Below, one piece after another: positions 29,399-37,439 of a DNA stretch of 64,000 nucleotides; position 1 is the stretch's first letter, and each line of letters begins with the position of its first letter. Origin of the DNA: Pseudomonas sp. GM79 (GTDB lineage: Bacteria; Pseudomonadota; Gammaproteobacteria; Pseudomonadales; Pseudomonadaceae); assembly GCF_000282495.1 (NCBI RefSeq), contig NZ_AKJE01000032.1:62001-126000 (forward strand). Reading direction: 5' to 3'. Position numbers and translations under genes: made by a program. The notes under the pieces are model-generated. The model had not been told where the DNA came from and did no database searches. It saw nothing but the letters and a program-made list of their open reading frames with translations.

Positions 29399-29875
29399 AA
29401 TCCGGACCTCATGCCTTCTCACTACCGCAGGTGCTGATTTCAGGACCTGCCGGTAGAGATTAAATATTGTTTTGATATATTTTTATTTCGATTGTAAATA
29501 TGTACCGAGTCTTCAATCCAAATAAAAGACGAGCGGATATTGACAGTTTTATAGAATTTAAAATTATGTACCCAGTTATAGCGCTTCCTGATTTTAGCTA
29601 TTCCAAAAATCAACTCCTCAAACTCCTATTTCTCCAAGCAGCACCATCGCCGGATACATAGCTGATTCTTATCTTATTGAATTATATTAATAAATAGATA
29701 ATCACCAACAAAACAATCCAGCGGCCACTGAAGACAATGTGCGCTCAATAAAAATAACCAGCCCGTTACTTGACCGCTACATGCCTTCAACTAATATCCT
29801 TTCCACGCACAGCGCAGGTAAGGAAATTGCTGTGCGGCCATCCTTATACCCCACAACAGGAAAAGGAACTCCAAC
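29399..29875. other. AT-rich intergenic stretch at the left edge of the accessory island
   Basis: About 480 bases without a gene. An imperfect hairpin at 29422-29456 (CTACCGCAGGT / ACCTGCCGGTAG) may end the mtl transcript. The rest is strikingly AT-rich. A TTGACA at 29540 with an A/T-rich sequence 17-18 bases downstream is a possible promoter for the gene at 29876. A good ribosome binding site (AAAAGGA) precedes that gene. Confidence 0.5.
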
Positions 29876-30607
29876 ATGGAAAGTGTCGCTATCTCAGCTG
29901 CCCAAATAAACTGGAACGGCGGACAACGCATTACGCTCACCGCAGGAGATACAGCCACCTGTACCGCGCTTAGCCCCGGCCAGCTTTATGGCATCTTTAT
30001 CTACAACTCCGCTCAAAATGATACCAATTCGACTGTCTCCGTGAACTGGAGCAATAGCCAGCCACCCGTACCGATCACAGTTCCTGGCACCACGGCCAAT
30101 GCAGGCCTGGCATCGTTGGGTTTTGTTTCGGGCACCGATACTCAAACCGTTTCGGTTTCACTGCCTAGCAACGCCGGTAAATCCCAGGTCGAAATCTGGT
30201 TGGGAAGTGTCAGTATGCCGACCAATACATCGGGACTGAGCAATTATCCGCTGCAAGCCGATGGTGAGCAGCATCCGTTCAACAAGTATGCCCGTTACTA
30301 TGCGGTACCCCCATCGAAGTGGATGAACCTGACAATCACCAGCACCATTTCACAGTTCCTCTCCTGCCAGTTCCGTGAGGCGCAAGCGACCGTCTTTGTT
30401 GTCAATGAGACTTCAAACGGCCTCCTTGCCAATCAGGTGACCAACATTGGGCCTACTGCCAGTGCGGCTGGGAACGTCAAGATCGTTTACTCGCAGATTC
30501 AGAGCATCACCAATAATCTGCAAGGCGACGGTACGCAATGGGTGTGGATGGATGCTGACAGCCCGCAAGATTCTCAGAGCGCGACCATATCCTTGCAATC
30601 GCTTTGA
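29876..30607 (+). CDS. Uncharacterised beta-rich protein upstream of vgrG
   Basis: A 243-residue protein I do not recognise. No signal peptide and no membrane segment. It is rich in Ser, Thr, Asn, Gln and short beta strands and has only two cysteines, so it looks like one or two beta-sandwich domains: residues 1-115 (GGQRITLTAGDTATC; SVNWSNSQPPVPITVPGTT) and 125-243 (HPFNKYARYYAVPP; QWVWMDADSPQD). The C-terminal half repeats the strand-turn pattern of the first. It stands alone between an AT-rich region and its own terminator, just before vgrG. It could be a secreted lectin-like or insecticidal protein, but that is a guess. Confidence 0.7.
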   Translation: MESVAISAAQINWNGGQRITLTAGDTATCTALSPGQLYGIFIYNSAQNDTNSTVSVNWSNSQPPVPITVPGTTANAGLASLGFVSGTDTQTVSVSLPSNAGKSQVEIWLGSVSMPTNTSGLSNYPLQADGEQHPFNKYARYYAVPPSKWMNLTITSTISQFLSCQFREAQATVFVVNETSNGLLANQVTNIGPTASAAGNVKIVYSQIQSITNNLQGDGTQWVWMDADSPQDSQSATISLQSL

Positions 30608-30630
30608 ATTTGCTGGCTGAGTAATAAAGG

Positions 30631-30661
30631 AAGGCTCCACCCTGTGGGGCCTTCTTTTATT
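30631..30661 (+). terminator. Rho-independent terminator after the uncharacterised gene
   Basis: Ten-base stem AAGGCTCCAC / GTGGGGCCTT with a CCT loop, followed by a T-rich tract (CTTTTATTT). Confidence 0.85.
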
Positions 30662-30836
30662 TGGTGTGACGGCCCCAATCGCCTCAAAAAATGCCTGTAT
30701 TCATTGCGCAAAACCTCGGCTATAGGGGAAAGCCCGATACCCGTCAGGCCCCGGGCCTACGGCATTTCAACCTTGAACATGGCACTTTAATGCTGCACCA
30801 TCCGCGCCTGCTTTTTCAAAGGACGGAATTCAAGGC

Positions 30837-33032
30837 ATGCTGGACGCGAACGCAACCCATATTTCCCTCACCCTTGAAGGTGTTTCCGTTGACCTTCAGG
30901 TGCTCAGCTTCGTCGGCCGCGAAGCCCTCAACCAGCCGTTCTGTTTCGACATCGAACTGGTGAGCGCCCGCCCCGACCTGAAACTCGAAGAGCTGCTGCA
31001 CAAGTCCGGTTGCCTGACCTTCGGCGCCACCGGCCAGGGCAAAATCCATGGCCTGGTGTACCGCATCGAGCAAGGCGATTCCGGCAAGAGCCTGACCCGC
31101 TACAGCATCAGCCTGGTGCCGCAACTCGCTTATCTGCGCCATAACCATGACCAGCAGATCTTCCAGCAGCTCAGCGTGCCGAAGATCATCGCCCAAGTCC
31201 TCGAGGCCCGCGGCATTCTGGCCGACGCCTACAGCTTCCAGCTCGGCGCCATCTACCCCGAGCGCGTGTACTGCGTGCAGTACGACGAATCCGACCTGCA
31301 CTTCATCCAGCGCCTGTGCGAAGAGGAAGGCATTCACTTCCACTTCCAGCACTCGACCAGCGGCCACAAACTGGTGTTCGGCGATGACCAGACGGTGTTC
31401 CGCAAACTCGCGCCGGTGAGCTACCAGCAAGACTCCGGCATGGCTGCCAAAAAACCGGTGATCAAGCGCTTCAACCTGCGCCTGGAAACCCGCACCACCC
31501 GCGTCAGCCGCCGCGACTACGATTTCGAAAAACCGCGCCTGCTGCCTGAGGGCGCGGCCAAAAGCGCGTTCGCCCCGGACCTGGAAGACTACGACTACCC
31601 CGGCCGTTTCACCGACCGCGCACGGGGCAAACAACTGGCGACCCGTGCCCTCGAACGCCATCGCAGCGACTACCAACTGGCCGAAGGCAAAGGCGACGAA
31701 CCGACCCTGGTCAGCGGCCACTTCATGGCCCTCAGCGAACACCCGCGTGCCGAGTGGAACGACCTCTGGCTGCTGCTGGAAATCGTCCACGAAGGCAAGC
31801 AGCCGCAAGTACTCGGCGAGAACATCACCAGCGACGTCACCCATAACAAGGACGACTTCCACCAGGGCTACCGCAACCGCTTCCTCGCCACGCCGTGGGA
31901 CGCGCATTACCGCCCCGCCCTGGAACACCCGAAACCCAAAGTGCTGGGCAGCCAGACCGCCATCGTCACCGGCCCGGCGGGCGAAGAAATCCACTGCGAT
32001 GAATACGGCCGCGTCAAAGTGCAATTCCATTGGGACCGCGACGGCCAGGGCAACGACACCAGCAGCTGCTGGCTGCGCGTCGCCACCGGCTGGGCCGGCA
32101 ACGCCTATGGCGGCATCGCCATCCCGCGAGTCGGCATGGAAGTGCTCGTGACCTTCCTCGAAGGTGACCCCGACCAACCGCTGATCACCGGCTGCCTGTA
32201 CCACAAGGAAAACGTCGTCCCCTACGATCTGCCGGCGAACAAAACCCGCAGCACTTTCAAGACCCTCAGTTCACCGGGCGGCAAGGGCTACAACGAGTTT
32301 CGCATCGAAGACAAGAAAGGCGCGGAACAGATCTACCTGCACGCCCAGCGCGACTGGGATGAAAACACCGAGCACGACCAGAAAATCCGCATCGGCAACG
32401 AACGGCATGACACGGTCGAAGCCAACGCGTTCAGCGAGTTCAAGGTGGAAGAGCACCGCCTCACCCATCTGGACCGCAAGACCGAAGCGCGGGCGGATGA
32501 TCACCTGACTGTAGGCGTGACCCGGCATGTGAAAGTGGGAACGGCGCAGTTTGTCGAGGCCGGGACGGAGATTCATTACCACGCCGGGGAAAAGGTGGTG
32601 GTTGAGGGTGGCATGGAGCTGACGGCCAAGGCTGGCGGGTGCTTTGTGAAGATTGATGCGGGTGGGGTGACGATTAGCGGGGCGGAGGTGAAGGTGAATT
32701 CCGGGGGTGGCCCGGGAGCGGGTTCAGGTACCCAGGCATTAGGTCCATTGATCCCGTTAGCAGCTGCAATCGCGAGCGCCGGTCAACTTTTAGAACGAAA
32801 AACAGTTCTCGAGAAAACAGACCATGACTTGGATTTCTTGATTACTGATCAAAACACGGGTTTACCGTTGAAAAATTTTCCTTATGTCATCAAAACCTCT
32901 TCGGGCAAGAGCCTGGCGGGACGTACCAATGATGAAGGAAGAACTGGAAAAATAAAAAGTGCAGAAGCGGAAATGGCTGTGATTGAGGTTTATGACGACA
33001 TCCCCCCTATCAATCCAGGATGGGACGCTTGA
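30837..33032 (+). CDS. vgrG: Type VI secretion spike protein VgrG with effector-linked C-terminal extension
   Basis: A 731-residue TssI. The gp27-like base (LEGVSVDLQVLSFVGREALNQPF; DLHFIQRLCEEEGIHFHF), the gp5 OB fold (EYGRVKVQFHWDRDGQGN..CWLRVATGWAGNAYG; PRVGMEVLVTFLEGDPDQPLITG) and a DUF2345-like beta needle (to about residue 625) are complete. A Gly-rich linker (GGGPGAGSG) leads to a C-terminal domain (about 657-722: DFLITDQNTGLPLKNFPYVIKT) of the transthyretin-like type that docks effectors. Base composition drops sharply from about 32730, so the tail and the next two genes look acquired together. No hcp or sheath genes are in the window, so it is an orphan vgrG. Confidence 0.92.
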   Translation: MLDANATHISLTLEGVSVDLQVLSFVGREALNQPFCFDIELVSARPDLKLEELLHKSGCLTFGATGQGKIHGLVYRIEQGDSGKSLTRYSISLVPQLAYLRHNHDQQIFQQLSVPKIIAQVLEARGILADAYSFQLGAIYPERVYCVQYDESDLHFIQRLCEEEGIHFHFQHSTSGHKLVFGDDQTVFRKLAPVSYQQDSGMAAKKPVIKRFNLRLETRTTRVSRRDYDFEKPRLLPEGAAKSAFAPDLEDYDYPGRFTDRARGKQLATRALERHRSDYQLAEGKGDEPTLVSGHFMALSEHPRAEWNDLWLLLEIVHEGKQPQVLGENITSDVTHNKDDFHQGYRNRFLATPWDAHYRPALEHPKPKVLGSQTAIVTGPAGEEIHCDEYGRVKVQFHWDRDGQGNDTSSCWLRVATGWAGNAYGGIAIPRVGMEVLVTFLEGDPDQPLITGCLYHKENVVPYDLPANKTRSTFKTLSSPGGKGYNEFRIEDKKGAEQIYLHAQRDWDENTEHDQKIRIGNERHDTVEANAFSEFKVEEHRLTHLDRKTEARADDHLTVGVTRHVKVGTAQFVEAGTEIHYHAGEKVVVEGGMELTAKAGGCFVKIDAGGVTISGAEVKVNSGGGPGAGSGTQALGPLIPLAAAIASAGQLLERKTVLEKTDHDLDFLITDQNTGLPLKNFPYVIKTSSGKSLAGRTNDEGRTGKIKSAEAEMAVIEVYDDIPPINPGWDA

Positions 33033-33033
33033 T

Positions 33034-33594
33034 ATGCCTAAATTGAAACCTTTGGCCACAAGTCAAAAAGCGTTGACTCCGGTAACCGATAAAAAACCGG
33101 CTTCAGTCATGGTAGATGACAGTAAGCGTTTGAAGGAAATCAGGAAACTGGTTGAAGCCAACAACAAGTCTTCGATTGATACAAACACTATCATTTGCCA
33201 GATTTATATGGAGTCACGTTTCGATGCTAATGCCGGGGCTGGGCACAATGCTCGAGGCCTGATGCAAATGCAGATGCAAGCGGTGCAACAGGTCTACAAA
33301 TATCGAAAAAAGAAACAGCTTGGCCGTACGCCGAGCGACGAGCAAACCAAAGCGGTATTTGCCGAAGGCAAGGAATTCCACGCTAGCGCCAGCATTTTTG
33401 ACGAAGCCAAAAATATTCAACTTGGCACGGAGTACATGCAATATTGGATCGATGTATCCAGCTCAATTGAAGAGGCCTACAAAAAGTACCGAGGCCTTTC
33501 CAACGGAGTTTATTATAAAAAAATAAGTGCCTGTGCCGCGAAACTCGCGGCCAGTCCCGATTCAATGCAGGTGCTCAGGGACAATATAAAGTGA
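33034..33594 (+). CDS. Putative T6SS effector with lytic transglycosylase-like domain
   Basis: A 186-residue protein without a signal peptide, starting two bases after the vgrG stop. Residues 48-85 carry the lysozyme/SLT signature: a helix ending in MESRFDANAGAG with probable catalytic Glu60, then ARGLMQMQ, equivalent to the GLMQ motif of lytic transglycosylases. It would cleave peptidoglycan glycan strands once delivered to a target periplasm by VgrG. Its stop overlaps the start of the next gene by four bases, the usual effector-immunity arrangement. The rest of the protein is not recognised. AT-rich compared with the vgrG core. Confidence 0.75.
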   Translation: MPKLKPLATSQKALTPVTDKKPASVMVDDSKRLKEIRKLVEANNKSSIDTNTIICQIYMESRFDANAGAGHNARGLMQMQMQAVQQVYKYRKKKQLGRTPSDEQTKAVFAEGKEFHASASIFDEAKNIQLGTEYMQYWIDVSSSIEEAYKKYRGLSNGVYYKKISACAAKLAASPDSMQVLRDNIK

Positions 33595-34124
33595 AAAAAC
33601 CGTGGTTGTATTTAATCACTGTCCTGTTTATAGGGACTGCCTATGCAGAGCCGCCCAAGTCAATTCTCGGCTGCCCTTTGTCTGATGGAACACGGGTGTC
33701 TTTACTGGCCGAGTCAACTGCAGAGGGTCAGCGCTTGTTTCTTGAGCTCGATCAGAAAACACAAACTGCATTTACGGACATGCCTGATACCGACTTTGTC
33801 GGGCAGGTGGTCCTGGCAAAGTGCATTTCCTCCGGCTTTATATTTGCGCTCAACTACGGCTCGCCGTATTTGAAGGGTGTTGTTTTACGCAAAAACCCCG
33901 TCAGTCATTCGATCGAACGAATCGATTTTGCAGAGAAGTCCCTGCCCCGCTGGCTTTATCTTGGACAAGAGCAAATGCGGTTGGTCATTCCAAATATCGG
34001 GAACGAGGTCCCAGGAAAGTTCCTGGTTTATGACTATTTCGCGGAAAAAGGGCAACCAGAGGAAGCAGGTAGTGTTGATGTTCGGCCAGATACCCATGGG
34101 TTCAAGGTTTTACGCCTGAAATGA
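33591..34124 (+). CDS. Probable periplasmic immunity protein for the transglycosylase effector
   Basis: A 177-residue protein with a clear Sec signal peptide (KKPWLYLITVLFIGTAYA, cleaved before EPP). The mature part is about 158 residues with two cysteines (in ILGCPLSDG and LAKCIS) that could form a disulfide. A periplasmic location is what immunity against a wall-degrading effector requires. The GTG start overlaps the effector stop (GTGA). No known immunity domain recognised; the role is inferred from position and signal peptide. Confidence 0.65.
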   Translation: MKKPWLYLITVLFIGTAYAEPPKSILGCPLSDGTRVSLLAESTAEGQRLFLELDQKTQTAFTDMPDTDFVGQVVLAKCISSGFIFALNYGSPYLKGVVLRKNPVSHSIERIDFAEKSLPRWLYLGQEQMRLVIPNIGNEVPGKFLVYDYFAEKGQPEEAGSVDVRPDTHGFKVLRLK

Positions 34125-34170
34125 GCGCATCATCCCATTGAATACATCACCGTCGGACATCTAGCTTCAA

Positions 34171-34200
34171 AGCCTGCCCGCAGGAGGCAGGCTTGTTTTT
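34171..34200 (+). terminator. Rho-independent terminator of the vgrG-effector-immunity transcript
   Basis: AAGCCTGCC / GGCAGGCTT nine-base stem with a short loop, followed by GTTTT. Confidence 0.85.
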
Positions 34201-34201
34201 G

Positions 34202-34413
34202 AAGGTGCGCGTCAGACCGGAAAGATTAAACGAGAAGGCTCCTGACCTAGCCTTTGAATTGCCGGATAACACCCCAGTCATCAGGCTGGAATTGATCGCT
34301 ACGGTGTACTTCAAAGAGGGCTATTTGCTTGAAAACAAGCAAAAGGTCATGGAGTGTTTCGCCCGCTTCAAGGAGGAATTCGGCCAATATCAGAAAGTAC
34401 AACAACAAAAAAA
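34202..34413 (+). pseudogene. Fragment of a DUF3396-type (type VI immunity family) gene
   Basis: An open stretch of about 70 codons in which PVIRLELIATVYFKEGYLLENKQKVMECFARFKEEFGQY resembles the N-terminal part of DUF3396 immunity-family proteins (pattern GLIATLYFxEGY..KRQAxxxCFxRF). There is no credible start codon, and the frame runs straight into the terminator hairpin of the opposite-strand cstA operon, so most of the protein is missing. It looks like the relic of a second immunity gene at this vgrG locus. Confidence 0.5.
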
Positions 34414-34469
34414 AGCCCGGCTTGCCAACGGTAGCGTCTCGAAGGTCGCTATCGCCGGCAGGCCGGGCT
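34406..34469 (-). terminator. Rho-independent terminator of the cstA-ybdD operon
   Basis: On the reverse strand, a strong stem AGCCCGGC / GCCGGGCT with further inner pairing is followed by eight T residues. Confidence 0.85.
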
Positions 34470-34501
34470 CCTAAAGCAAAATACCGCTTAAATGTTTCGC
34501 A

Positions 34502-34699
34502 TCAACAGCACTTCGGTCCCGCCTTGCTGCCGTAACGAGCCTCCTGACGTTCCCGAAAGAACACTTCGTAACTCATCAGCGGTTTGTCCGGGTGTTTGGT
34601 TTGCATATGCTCGACGTAAGTGTCGTAGTCGGGCATGCCGACCATCAGGCGTGCAGCCTGACCGAGGTATTTACCGAGGCGACTCAGGTCATTGAACAT
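34502..34699 (-). CDS. YbdD/YjiX-family small protein
   Basis: A 65-residue protein with the family pattern: [37 protein letters not shown], ending in a cysteine pair. It is the regular partner of CstA-type pyruvate/peptide transporters and is needed for their activity in E. coli. The ATG at 34699 follows GGAGGAGG, and the gene starts 15 bases after the cstA stop. Confidence 0.88.
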   Translation of the reverse strand: MFNDLSRLGKYLGQAARLMVGMPDYDTYVEHMQTKHPDKPLMSYEVFFRERQEARYGSKAGPKCC

Positions 34700-34714
34700 G
34701 GGCACCCTCCTCCA

Positions 34715-36781
34715 TCAAGCATCCGGCAAAGCCTGGAACGGCGCTTCTTTATCCGTACGTTCTTTGGTGCCCCAGGCGGCTATACCGACCTTAAGTGCAA
34801 AGAACAGGATGCTGAACACCACGAGCAAAAACAGCGCGGTCAGCGTTGCGTTGGTGTAGGCGTTGTAGATGACGTGCTGCATCTGCTCGATGCTTTTGGC
34901 CGGCGCGAGGACCTGGCCGTTGGCCAAGGCGTCGCTGTACTTTTTCGCCAGCGCCAGGAAGCCGATTGCCGGGTTGGCGTCGAACAGCTTGATGAAGCCT
35001 GCGGTGGTGGTGCAGATCAGCAGCCACACCGCTGGCAGCATGGTGACCCAGACGTAGCGTTGGCGTTTCATTTTGATCAGCACCACGGTTGCCAGCATCA
35101 GCGCGATACCCGCCAGCATCTGGTTGGAGATGCCGAACAGTGGCCACAAGGTGTTGATCCCGCCCAGTGGGTCGATCACGCCTTGATACAGCAGGTAACC
35201 CCACATCGCCACGCAACCGGCGGTTGCGATCAGGTTGGCGGTCCAGGATTCGGTGCGCTTGAGCGCTGGCACGAAGGAGCCGAGCAAATCCTGCAGCATG
35301 AAACGCCCGGCACGGGTGCCGGCATCCACCGCCGTCAGGATGAACAACGCTTCGAACAGGATCGCGAAGTGGTACCAGAACGCCATGGTGTTTTCACCTG
35401 GCAGAAGTTGGTGCAGGATCTGCGCGATACCGACCGCCAGGGTCGGCGCACCACCGGCCCGGGCCAGGATGGTGGTTTCACCGATGTCCTTGGCCACTGC
35501 TTGCAGCGCTTCCGGGGTAATTGCAAAACCCCAACTGCTGACCGTCTGCGCCACTGAAACAGCATCCGCGCCGACAAGGGCCGCCGGGCTGTTCATGGCG
35601 AAGTACACGCCTGGCTCGATCACCGAAGCGGCCACCATGGCCATGATCGCTACGAAGGACTCCATCAGCATGCCGCCGTAACCGATGTAACGGGCATGGC
35701 CTTCACTGGCGAGCAGCTTCGGCGTGGTGCCGGAAGCAATCAGCGAATGGAAACCCGACACCGCGCCACAGGCGATGGTGATGAACAGGAACGGGAACAA
35801 ACCACCCTTCCACACCGGCCCAGTGCCGTCGATGAACTGGGTCAATGCCGGCATTTTCAGGTCGGGCATGGTGATCAGGATGCCGATCGCCAACGCGACG
35901 ATGGTGCCGATTTTGAGGAAGGTCGACAGGTAGTCACGCGGCGCCAGAATCAGCCACACCGGTAGTACTGCGGCGACGAAACCGTAGCCAATCAGCATCC
36001 ATGTGATCTGGATTCCGGTGAAGGTAAAGGCTTTGGCCCACACCGGGTCAGCGGCAATCTGCCCGCCCAGCCAGATCGAACCCAGCAGCAACGCCACGCC
36101 GATCACCGAGATTTCACCGATGCGACCCGGGCGGATGTAGCGCATGTAAATGCCCATGAACATCGCGATCGGGATGGTCGCCATCACCGTGAACATGCCC
36201 CATGGGCTTTCGGCCAGGGCCTTGACCACGATCAGCGCCAGCACCGCGAGGATGATGATCATGATCAGGAAGCAGCCAAACAGCGCGATGGTCCCGGGGA
36301 TGCGGCCCATTTCTTCACGGACCATGTCGCCCAGGGAACGGCCGTTGCGGCGGGTGGACATGAACAAGACCATGAAGTCCTGAACCGCACCCGCCAGCAC
36401 CACGCCGGCAATCAGCCACAGCGTACCGGGCAGGTAGCCCATCTGCGCCGCCAAGACCGGACCGACCAGCGGCCCTGCGCCAGCGATGGCTGCAAAGTGG
36501 TGACCGAAAAGGATGTGTTTGTTGGTCGGCACATAGTCCAGACCGTCATTGTTGAGCACGGCAGGTGTAGCCCGACGCGGATCGAGTTGCATCACATTGT
36601 TAGCGATGAACAGGCTGTAGTAGCGGTACGCGACCAGATAAATGGCCACGGCGGCGACCACAATCCACAAGGCGTTGATCGCCTCGCCTCGGCGCAATGC
36701 CACTACGCCCAGGGCGCACGCTCCCAGGATTGCCAGCAGCAGCCAGGGTAAGTGGCGTAGCAGGCTATTATTATTTTTCAT
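34715..36781 (-). CDS. cstA: Carbon starvation protein CstA (pyruvate/peptide transporter)
   Basis: A 688-residue integral membrane protein with about 16-18 transmembrane helices and the CstA-family motifs (HHFAAIAGAGPLVGPVLAAQMGYLPGTLWL and AGVVLAGAVQDFMVLFMSTRRNGRSLG). CstA homologues import pyruvate or peptides under carbon limitation. The ATG at 36781 is chosen to fit the family N-terminus (KNNNSLLRHLPWLLLAIL). Its second to fifth codons form an A-rich AAnAAnAA match on the mRNA, suggesting Hfq/Crc control. Operon with ybdD. Confidence 0.92.
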   Translation of the reverse strand: MKNNNSLLRHLPWLLLAILGACALGVVALRRGEAINALWIVVAAVAIYLVAYRYYSLFIANNVMQLDPRRATPAVLNNDGLDYVPTNKHILFGHHFAAIAGAGPLVGPVLAAQMGYLPGTLWLIAGVVLAGAVQDFMVLFMSTRRNGRSLGDMVREEMGRIPGTIALFGCFLIMIIILAVLALIVVKALAESPWGMFTVMATIPIAMFMGIYMRYIRPGRIGEISVIGVALLLGSIWLGGQIAADPVWAKAFTFTGIQITWMLIGYGFVAAVLPVWLILAPRDYLSTFLKIGTIVALAIGILITMPDLKMPALTQFIDGTGPVWKGGLFPFLFITIACGAVSGFHSLIASGTTPKLLASEGHARYIGYGGMLMESFVAIMAMVAASVIEPGVYFAMNSPAALVGADAVSVAQTVSSWGFAITPEALQAVAKDIGETTILARAGGAPTLAVGIAQILHQLLPGENTMAFWYHFAILFEALFILTAVDAGTRAGRFMLQDLLGSFVPALKRTESWTANLIATAGCVAMWGYLLYQGVIDPLGGINTLWPLFGISNQMLAGIALMLATVVLIKMKRQRYVWVTMLPAVWLLICTTTAGFIKLFDANPAIGFLALAKKYSDALANGQVLAPAKSIEQMQHVIYNAYTNATLTALFLLVVFSILFFALKVGIAAWGTKERTDKEAPFQALPDA
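36768..36775 (-). promoter_or_regulatory. Candidate Hfq/Crc motif at the start of cstA
   Basis: AATAATAA within the first codons of cstA (immediately after ATG-AA) matches AAnAAnAA, positioned to interfere with initiation. Confidence 0.45.
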
Positions 36782-36939
36782 TTTATGATTCCAGCCAGAG
36801 TGGACAAGAAAGACAGCCATCCGGAGTTTAGCGCTACTGACGGCAAAGGCCATACCCCGACATTGATCCAGAGCCTGTCTTTGCTGGCAGGCTTTGACAA
36901 TGCGGGTCTATAGTCAGCGGACATTCAGAGGATTGCGCC

Positions 36940-37308
36940 ATGAGTGACCACCCTGCTGATCGCCGTCGCTTCAAACGTATTGCGTTCGATGCCCGAACCG
37001 AGCTGAGCCAAGGGGAATTCATCTGGCCAGTGAAGCTGATCGACCTGTCGCTCAAGGGGCTGCTTATCGAGAAGCCCGAGCCGTGGCTGGGTAATCCAGA
37101 CTGGCATTTCCTGGTTGATATTCATCTTAATGAAGACGTAGAGATCAAGATGGATGTGCTGCTGACCCACGATGACCATGGTCAACTCGGGTTTGTCTGC
37201 AAACACATCAGCCTGGAATCGATTGAACGACTGCGGCGGTTGATTGAGTTCAACCTGGGCGATCCGCAAGAGCTTGAGCGTGAGCTGGGCGCTCTGATCG
37301 AAGTTTGA
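36940..37308 (+). CDS. PilZ-domain cyclic-di-GMP binding protein
   Basis: A 122-residue single-domain protein. The RRRFKRIAF motif (residues 8-16) and the DLSLKGL motif (matching D/NxSxxG) form the c-di-GMP site of PilZ proteins. The ATG follows AGGA. It may act as a c-di-GMP-responsive adaptor; the partner is not encoded nearby. Confidence 0.88.
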   Translation: MSDHPADRRRFKRIAFDARTELSQGEFIWPVKLIDLSLKGLLIEKPEPWLGNPDWHFLVDIHLNEDVEIKMDVLLTHDDHGQLGFVCKHISLESIERLRRLIEFNLGDPQELERELGALIEV

Positions 37309-37327
37309 CGGCCCGACGCTGATCCAA

Positions 37328-37418
37328 TGTGGGAGCGGGCTTGCTCGCGAAGGCGGTGTAACAGCCAACATTGAGGTTGGCTGTGATGGCCTCTTCGCGA
37401 GCAAGCCCGCTCCCACAG
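37328..37418. repeat. REPIN (class-2 REP inverted pair)
   Basis: Inverted class-2 copies between the convergent PilZ and radA genes; the spacer also contains an inverted repeat (AGCCAACATTGAGGTTGGCT). Confidence 0.9.
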
Positions 37419-37439
37419 GGATTGTGTTCGACTCGGCAG

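Noticed and set aside
30816..32204. 462-codon open frame opposite vgrG
   Set aside because: Antisense shadow of a well-conserved gene; composition is that of a third-position GC shadow.
30837..33032. A complete type VI secretion locus
   Set aside because: Only vgrG and its cargo genes are present; no hcp, sheath, baseplate or ClpV genes lie in the window.
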